A stretch of 64,000 nt of DNA, from NCBI RefSeq assembly GCF_000967495.1, contig NZ_JXXU01000001.1, forward strand, positions 248,001 through 312,000, read 5' to 3'. This stretch comes from Vibrio neptunius. Its GTDB lineage: Bacteria > Pseudomonadota > Gammaproteobacteria > Enterobacterales > Vibrionaceae. The notes beneath the pieces were generated by a model. It was not told where the DNA came from. It did no database searches and saw only the letters and a program-made list of their open reading frames with translations. The position numbers were made by a program, and so were the translations under genes. Below, in pieces: positions 61,295 to 64,000 of the stretch; the stretch's first letter is position 1; every line of letters starts with the position of its first letter.

Positions 61295-64000
61295 TTACCC
61301 CTCAACGAGCTGCTTACGCAATACGCTTTTTTCGCGAAGCTTTGCTACCGCAACATAAGCCATTGGTACGAAGAACAGTGAGAAGAAAGTACCAATCGTC
61401 AAACCACCGACTAAAACCAGACCAATATTCACTCGCCCCAATGAACCCGGGCCTTCTGCCAGAGCAAGAGGTAGCGAACCGATGATCATCGTCAGAGACG
61501 TCATCAGGATAGGACGTAGACGAGAGCGCGCACTCATCAATGCCGCTTCCATCACTTCCACACCTTCCTTACGCTTAAGGTTGGCAAATTCGACCATCAG
61601 GATGCCGTGCTTGGTCACCAAACCAACCAAAGTGAGCAAACCAATCTTAGAGTACAGGTTCAGGCTTTGACCAAAGACACTTAACGTCAGTATCGCCCCC
61701 ACCAGACACAGAGGAACGGTGATGAGAATCACCAATGGGTCTACAAAACTCTCAAACTGAGCAGCAAGGATCAGGAAGATAAAGATAAGTGCCAGACCAA
61801 ACAGCATCTGCATACCCGCTGATGACTCGTTAAGTTCTTTAATCACACCATCGTACTCATAGCTTTGACCCGATTTCAGCAGTTCAGGAACCTTCTCATC
61901 AAGAAACGCTTGAACATCATCGGCGCTGTAACCCGGAACCAAGTCTGCGGTGATCTCTGCAGCGTCTTTACCTGCGTAGGTTTTGATGTTTGATTCTGCC
62001 GTCACAGGCTTAATCGATACGAACTGAGACAGTGGCAATCTTTGACCAGATTCAGAGCTCACATACAGCTTATCTAAAACCTTAAAATCACCTAACGCTT
62101 GGCGGTTTACCTGAACCTGAATTGGGTAAGTAAATCCATCATCGGCTTGCAGATCGGCCGCTTTCACAGAGCCTAAAAAAGTAGAGATGGCATTGGTGAC
62201 GTTGCCATAGTCTACGCCAGACAACACAATCGCATTACGGTCAATCGACATATCAAATCGTAACTGGTCGCGGTGAGTCGAGTTATCTACGTTCGACAGT
62301 CCAGGGTAATCCTCAAGTAACTCCGCCACTTTTGCAGCGGTATCAGATAACTCCTCTAGATCACGGTTCACCGTCGTCAACTGAAGAATCAGGTTATTTG
62401 CCACATCAAGGTTATCCGCAGAACGAACAGAGAACGATGTCGTATAGGCCGAAACGGTTTGTTTCGCTTTCGCAATCATCTCATTGATGATGTCATCTGC
62501 GCTCTTACTCCGCTCTTGCCAAGGTTTCAGCAGCACATGGTTAGTTGGAGCACTTTCAATATAAGCCAGATTCGCTTCAATTTGGTTATTGCCTGCAAAC
62601 ACTGCGTTGATTTGGTCTGCGTTGTCCAAGTCGTAGAGACGACCTGCCCCCGCAGGGCCATGAGACGTCACTTCAATGAAACCAGTATCTTCAGTAGGCA
62701 GAAGAACTTTCGGCATAAACCATACAGCAACAACAGACAAAACAGTCAGGATTGCAGTCCCCGCTAAAACCTGACGTGGACGCTTAAACCATGCATTCAG
62801 GTACACCATATACTTGTCGGTCATGGCGTTAAGTTTGGTTTCGACCCACTGGAACCATTTTGGTGACGTTGTCACCGATTTCAACATGTAGGCACTCATC
62901 ATCGGAGATAGAGTTAATGCTACGAATCCTGAGATGATGACTGATGCCGCTAGCGTAAAGGCAAACTGTCGAAACAGATCCGCCGTCAGACCTGACATCA
63001 AACCAATCGGTAAGTACACCACGGCCAACGTTAAGGTCATCGCTATGACTGGAAAAACAATTTCTTTACAGCTCTGAAGTGCGGCTGCAAAGGGTGAAAG
63101 ACCTTCCTCAATGTGTCGATAACAGTTTTCAACCACGACAATAGCGTCATCAACCACCAGACCAATCGCTAGAATAATAGCTAAAATCGTTAACACGTTG
63201 ATGCTGAAGCCTAGCATTGCCATCACGCCAAACACGCCTATGACACAAACAGGAATAGTGATCAGAGGGATCACAGCGACACGCAACGAGCCCAAAAACA
63301 CAACAACAATCGCCGATACGAGCACAATCGCTTCAAGCAAAGTCATAAAACCTTGGTCAATCGCTTCTTCGATAAAGTCAGCCTGATTGTAGACCATCTT
63401 CATCTCAACATTGTCCGGTACTTCCATCGTTGCCATGGTCGCTTTTACGCGGTTCGCAACCGTCACTGGGTTTTCAGATTTAAGTGGTAACACCTGCAGT
63501 GACATCGCCATATCACCATCGACATGAAGCATGCTTGGCTCAAGGCTCTCCTCACCCATTTGAACGTCGGCCACATCGTTAACACGAACAATGTTGCCAT
63601 TATCGACACGAATAACGAGGTCACGCACATCTTCAATGGACGTTACCTGATTAACAGGGTTGATTGAGAAGTCACGCACTTCACCTTTAATCGTACCTGC
63701 AGTAAAGGTGGCATTGTAAGTGCTCAATGTACCCACAACGTCAGAAGCACTGACGTTCAGAGCAGCCATACGCTCAGGTTGCAACCAAACACGAATCGCT
63801 CGGTTGGAGCCACCGTAAGGTCCCCACACACCACCAACACCCAGTACGTTTTTGAACTGAGGAGCAATCTGCTGACTGATAAAGTCAAACAGCTCCTGCT
63901 TCTCCATCTCACCCCGGTTAACGAATGTGATAATGTTACTTGGCATTGCCGTGTCAGAAGAGTCATCCGTTACTGTCGGTTTGTCTGTCATCGCTGGGGG
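61295..64000 (-). CDS. RND efflux pump inner-membrane transporter (5' end missing)
   Basis: The reading frame is open to the window edge; a Met at 63991 is internal. Roughly the first 115 residues are outside; about 900 are present, through to a normal C-terminus. HAE1-type RND features: proton-relay Asp pair in GLVVDDAIVVVENCY, Lys in LVGLVTKHGILMVEFAN, and the paired porter and TM domains (12 TM in the family, 11 expected here). It works with an adaptor (probably upstream, outside) and a TolC channel. It is followed within 3 bp by the ToxR-like regulator. Confidence 0.95.
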   Translation of the reverse strand, partial: PPAMTDKPTVTDDSSDTAMPSNIITFVNRGEMEKQELFDFISQQIAPQFKNVLGVGGVWGPYGGSNRAIRVWLQPERMAALNVSASDVVGTLSTYNATFTAGTIKGEVRDFSINPVNQVTSIEDVRDLVIRVDNGNIVRVNDVADVQMGEESLEPSMLHVDGDMAMSLQVLPLKSENPVTVANRVKATMATMEVPDNVEMKMVYNQADFIEEAIDQGFMTLLEAIVLVSAIVVVFLGSLRVAVIPLITIPVCVIGVFGVMAMLGFSINVLTILAIILAIGLVVDDAIVVVENCYRHIEEGLSPFAAALQSCKEIVFPVIAMTLTLAVVYLPIGLMSGLTADLFRQFAFTLAASVIISGFVALTLSPMMSAYMLKSVTTSPKWFQWVETKLNAMTDKYMVYLNAWFKRPRQVLAGTAILTVLSVVAVWFMPKVLLPTEDTGFIEVTSHGPAGAGRLYDLDNADQINAVFAGNNQIEANLAYIESAPTNHVLLKPWQERSKSADDIINEMIAKAKQTVSAYTTSFSVRSADNLDVANNLILQLTTVNRDLEELSDTAAKVAELLEDYPGLSNVDNSTHRDQLRFDMSIDRNAIVLSGVDYGNVTNAISTFLGSVKAADLQADDGFTYPIQVQVNRQALGDFKVLDKLYVSSESGQRLPLSQFVSIKPVTAESNIKTYAGKDAAEITADLVPGYSADDVQAFLDEKVPELLKSGQSYEYDGVIKELNESSAGMQMLFGLALIFIFLILAAQFESFVDPLVILITVPLCLVGAILTLSVFGQSLNLYSKIGLLTLVGLVTKHGILMVEFANLKRKEGVEVMEAALMSARSRLRPILMTSLTMIIGSLPLALAEGPGSLGRVNIGLVLVGGLTIGTFFSLFFVPMAYVAVAKLREKSVLRKQLVEG

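Noticed and set aside
1..64000. CRISPR arrays, tRNA or rRNA genes, intact IS elements
   Set aside because: Reading through the window gave no regularly spaced repeats, no cloverleaf-like sequence and no transposase gene.

Overview
The window is chromosomal DNA of a Vibrio (Vibrionaceae). This rests on a TonB2/TonB3-type energy system with TtpC and a TPR partner, the complete norspermidine pathway (a fused diaminobutyrate aminotransferase/decarboxylase, carboxynorspermidine dehydrogenase and decarboxylase), a 367-residue PurC, and E. coli-like blocks gyrA/ubiG/nrdA/nrdB/yfaE and bcr/rsuA/radD. The species cannot be fixed from sequence alone. I saw no rRNA, tRNA, CRISPR array, prophage or intact insertion sequence.

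Layout. 0.1-2.4 kb: citrate/dicarboxylate-type two-component pair. 2.6-3.0 kb: a small gene or sRNA with its own promoter and terminator. 3.0-7.9 kb: six-gene TonB operon behind a candidate Fur box. 8.06-8.28 kb: remains of a TonB-dependent receptor gene, also with a Fur-like box. 8.6-12.6 kb: CpxAR-like pair, metallo-hydrolase, DMT exporter. 13.0-14.7 kb: LexA-controlled sulA and PurR-controlled purC. 14.8-20.0 kb: AraC and LysR regulators, a nucleotidyltransferase-like protein, and the YjjI glycyl-radical enzyme with its YjjW activase. 20.2-30.3 kb: chemoreceptor, gyrA, ubiG, nrdA-nrdB-yfaE; the nrdA leader has two NrdR boxes 21 bp apart and a DnaA box. 30.4-33.9 kb: small protein, yfaY, DUF3943 protein, GcvR-like ACT protein. 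33.9-39.4 kb: norspermidine operon. 39.9-42.4 kb: a truncated LapA/FrhA-type adhesin start, divergent from a TolC-like channel and an OmpA protein. 42.5-49.6 kb: nhaA, ABC exporter with an AttH/CrtC-like protein, MATE pump. 49.7-55.7 kb: NAD-dependent epimerase-like protein, DUF2913 protein, bcr, rsuA, radD. 55.8-60.1 kb: PepSY/two-component operon, DUF481 and DUF1460 proteins. 60.2-64.0 kb: an RND efflux pump (5' end outside the window) followed within a few bases by a membrane-bound ToxR-like regulator and an overlapping single-pass partner.

How the genes work together. Much of the window concerns the envelope: iron uptake, stress sensing, efflux, and adhesin secretion next to polyamine synthesis. 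The most interesting candidate is the RND pump fused in one apparent operon to a ToxR/ToxS- or VtrA/VtrC-like co-component sensor. Two gene relics show recent loss of surface functions: the receptor beside the TonB operon, and the large adhesin beside its secretion genes.
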